Source of the DNA: Microbacterium sufflavum
GTDB lineage: Bacteria > Actinomycetota > Actinomycetes > Actinomycetales > Microbacteriaceae
Direction: 5' to 3'
DNA length: 64,000 nt
NCBI RefSeq assembly: GCF_023091155.1
Contig: NZ_JAHWXK010000001.1
Coordinates: 2,418,001-2,482,000 of the forward strand
Both the position numbers and the translations under genes were made by a program. Positions within the stretch are counted from its first letter, which is position 1. Each line of letters begins with the position of its first letter. Below, piece by piece: positions 62,144 through 64,000 of the stretch. Under the pieces are notes generated by a model. The model made no database searches, was not told where the DNA came from, and saw nothing but the letters and a program-made list of their open reading frames with translations.

Positions 62144-64000
62144 TCAGAAGCGTCGCCCCCCGGAGCGTCCGCGGCTGCCTCCGCCTCCGAAGCCGGAGCT
62201 GCGGAAACCGCCGCCGCCGGAGGAGCGCCAGCCGCTGCTGCTGCGACGCGAGGACCCGCCCCCGCCGCCCGCCAGCAGTCCGCCGATGATCCCGCCGAGG
62301 ATGTCGCCGCCGATGCCGGAGCCGCCCGAGCCGGTCGAGCCGCCGAAGAGCCCGCCCCAGCTGTCGTCGGCGGCCACGGCCGGGCCGTACGAGCGCACGT
62401 CGGACTCGGCCGCCGCGGTCGCCTGTCTGGCGAGGTCGAGCGCCCTGGTCGCCTCGGCGAGTGCCCGCTCGACGTCGGTCGTGCGCAGGCTCAGCGCCTG
62501 CGTGAGTGCGGCCTCGGCGCTCGCGAGGCGCGTCCGCGCGGCGGAGCCGACCGTGCCGCGGCGGGTCTCGATGAACTCCCTCGTCGCGCGGATCTCGGAG
62601 TTCGCCTGGGCCAGCGTGGGCTCGAGCAGCTGTTGCGCACGGCGCGCGCGGTCGACGGCCTCTCGCCCCTGCGCGAGCGCGGCGTCGATCTGCGTGTTCG
62701 CGGCCGTGAGCGCGTCGAGTGCGCGCTGCGGATTCTTCGCCGTGCCGGTCAGATCGGCCTGTGCGACCTGCAGCTGCTGGGCGGTGGCGGAGGCCGCGGC
62801 GGCGATCGCGCCGGACGGGTCGGGCAGCTGCGCGGCGGCGGCGAGGTCGGACTGCAGCTCCGCGACCAGGGCGGTGGCGGCCCGCTGCGTGGCGGACAGC
62901 TCCGTGCCGAGCGCCACGATCGCCCGCACCAGTTGGCCGGCCTGCGCCACGGACTGCTCCGCGGTGCGGATCGCGAACGCCGCCTCGCCCGATCGCCCGG
63001 CGGCGATCGCCTGCTCGGCAGCCTGGATCGAGCGGTCGGCGAGGGCTGCACGCTCCTGCGCCTGCGTCGGGTTGTCGGCCACCGTGGCGAACGCGGCCGG
63101 ATCGTACGCGGCCGAGAGCGCGGCGAGCGACGAGGCGGCGGTCGGCAGCAGCGGGGTCAGTGCGGCGCGCTCTCCGCGCACGCGCTCGAGCTCCTGCGGC
63201 GCGTTCTGCTCCAGCTGGCGCAGTGCGTCGAACGCCTCGGTGTTCTCGTCGAGCACGCGGTCGATCTCGTCGGCGAGCTGGATGATGCGGATGTGCCACG
63301 CCCGGCGGTCATGGACGGAGTCCTCGATCTCGTCGTCGAGCTTCTGCCGCAGGTCGAACGCCTCCGCGATCTTCGCCTTGGCCTCGTCGACCGCGCGCGT
63401 GAACTCGGCCGTCGCCCCGTCGCCGAACTGCGCCACCGCGAAGCCGAGCTCCTCGCGGCTGGACGTGATGGCGTCGTCGGCCTGCACGAGCGCGGCACCG
63501 GCCTGCTGCTCGACCTGCGCGTCGGTGAGCGTGGAGAACGGGTCGGCGGGGTCGGGGGTCTCGGGCATCGCGCCGCGCTCGCGGATGGCGGCGTTGCGCC
63601 GCGCACGGCGGACGAGCGAGACCACGAGCCAGATCAGCAGCAACACGACGACGACCGCGACCACGATGAGCGTCACCCGCAGGGCACCCGCGCCGCCGTC
63701 GCCCTGGATCCGGTCGGCCGCGAGGGTGATCGCGCCCGCCCAGTCCCCGGCTCCCGCGAGCGGTGCGATGTCGTTCTCGATGCCGTCGAGCTGGCTGTTG
63801 CTCAGCGGACCGGAGGAGTCGGCGGAGATGTAGAGGCTGCGGCCGTCGACCGCGATCGCGAGCAGGTACTGCGACGGGCCGAGGTTGTTCGCCGACGCCA
63901 CCGCGTCGGCCCAGTCCGCGCTGTCGGAGGGGTTGGTGAAGTCGTCGACGAGGACGACGAAGAGGTCGGCCGAGGAGTTGGCCGAGAGCTCCTGCAAGCG
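62144..64000 (-). CDS. TPM-domain membrane protein with coiled-coil region (5' end cut by window end)
   Basis: At least 619 codons; the start lies beyond the window. The visible part opens in a TPM (TLP18.3/Psb32/MOLO-1) domain (LFVVLVDDFTNP...YLLAIAVDGRSLYIS), then one transmembrane helix (LIVVAVVVVLLLIWLVVSLV), a long Ala-rich coiled coil, and a Gly/Ser/Arg-rich tail. Part of the helix resembles the protein at 7012. TPM proteins are membrane-repair or phosphatase-like factors in plastids and bacteria. Probably one transcript with pspA. Confidence 0.9.
   Translation of the reverse strand, partial: RLQELSANSSADLFVVLVDDFTNPSDSADWADAVASANNLGPSQYLLAIAVDGRSLYISADSSGPLSNSQLDGIENDIAPLAGAGDWAGAITLAADRIQGDGGAGALRVTLIVVAVVVVLLLIWLVVSLVRRARRNAAIRERGAMPETPDPADPFSTLTDAQVEQQAGAALVQADDAITSSREELGFAVAQFGDGATAEFTRAVDEAKAKIAEAFDLRQKLDDEIEDSVHDRRAWHIRIIQLADEIDRVLDENTEAFDALRQLEQNAPQELERVRGERAALTPLLPTAASSLAALSAAYDPAAFATVADNPTQAQERAALADRSIQAAEQAIAAGRSGEAAFAIRTAEQSVAQAGQLVRAIVALGTELSATQRAATALVAELQSDLAAAAQLPDPSGAIAAAASATAQQLQVAQADLTGTAKNPQRALDALTAANTQIDAALAQGREAVDRARRAQQLLEPTLAQANSEIRATREFIETRRGTVGSAARTRLASAEAALTQALSLRTTDVERALAEATRALDLARQATAAAESDVRSYGPAVAADDSWGGLFGGSTGSGGSGIGGDILGGIIGGLLAGGGGGSSRRSSSGWRSSGGGGFRSSGFGGGGSRGRSGGRRF

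Overview
The window is 64 kb of very GC-rich actinobacterial chromosome, densely packed with about 59 protein genes and no rRNA, tRNA, CRISPR array, IS element or phage gene that I can see. Gene content and style (MtrAB-LpqB, WhiB1, SigH/RshA, multifunctional Kgd, PdtaS, GTG starts, many leaderless promoters) fit Microbacteriaceae, most likely a Microbacterium-like organism. The genus is an inference from memory of such genomes, not from a search.

1-24 kb is a core block. It runs from a GPDPase-type membrane protein (cut by the window start) through mtrA-mtrB-lpqB, a comF-like gene, hpf, a coiled-coil protein, a PadR regulator, secA, alaA, an orphan SAF (CpaB-like) plus CpaE-like ATPase pair with two small unknown genes, an Rv3235-family gene, pdtaS, whiB1, bcp-rsgA-aroA, sigH-rshA and an Eis-like acetyltransferase. 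Many of these sit in one corresponding region in Mycobacterium tuberculosis (whiB1 to mtrA). It groups envelope and cell-cycle signalling, secretion, ribosome hibernation and thiol-oxidative stress control.

24-33 kb is a carbohydrate-type catabolic island: a Dpp/Opp-family ABC transporter (binding protein, two permeases, two ATPases), a ROK regulator, a GH4 glycosidase and a BadF/NAGK-type sugar kinase, all on the + strand and tightly coupled. The combination suggests import, phosphorylation and hydrolysis of a (di)saccharide without a PTS.

33-52 kb is housekeeping: kgd, guaB1, a CNNM/CBS pair, an old yellow enzyme, nnrD, a polytopic GT87-like protein, a thiamine-binding-type protein, an MFS pump, a NUDIX hydrolase, metX, metY, a Tat-exported protein, an SDR, ung and a GNAT acetyltransferase.

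52-64 kb holds a second Dpp/Opp transporter operon on the - strand, an alpha/beta hydrolase, an AhpD-like protein with a tyrosine phosphatase, an iron-box-controlled SIP-domain protein, an arginase-family gene with a small HExxH protein, and pspA with a TPM-domain membrane protein (cut by the window end).

The clearest regulatory signals are a SigH/SigR-type promoter in front of sigH, a DtxR/IdeR-type iron box in front of the SIP gene, a PadR-type operator in front of padR, two DnaA-box-like elements at identical offsets in front of two - strand genes, a palindrome over the metY promoter, strong hairpin terminators, and a repeated leaderless layout in which a TANNNT hexamer ends 6-7 nt before the start codon. 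No intergenic stretch exceeds 300 bases.
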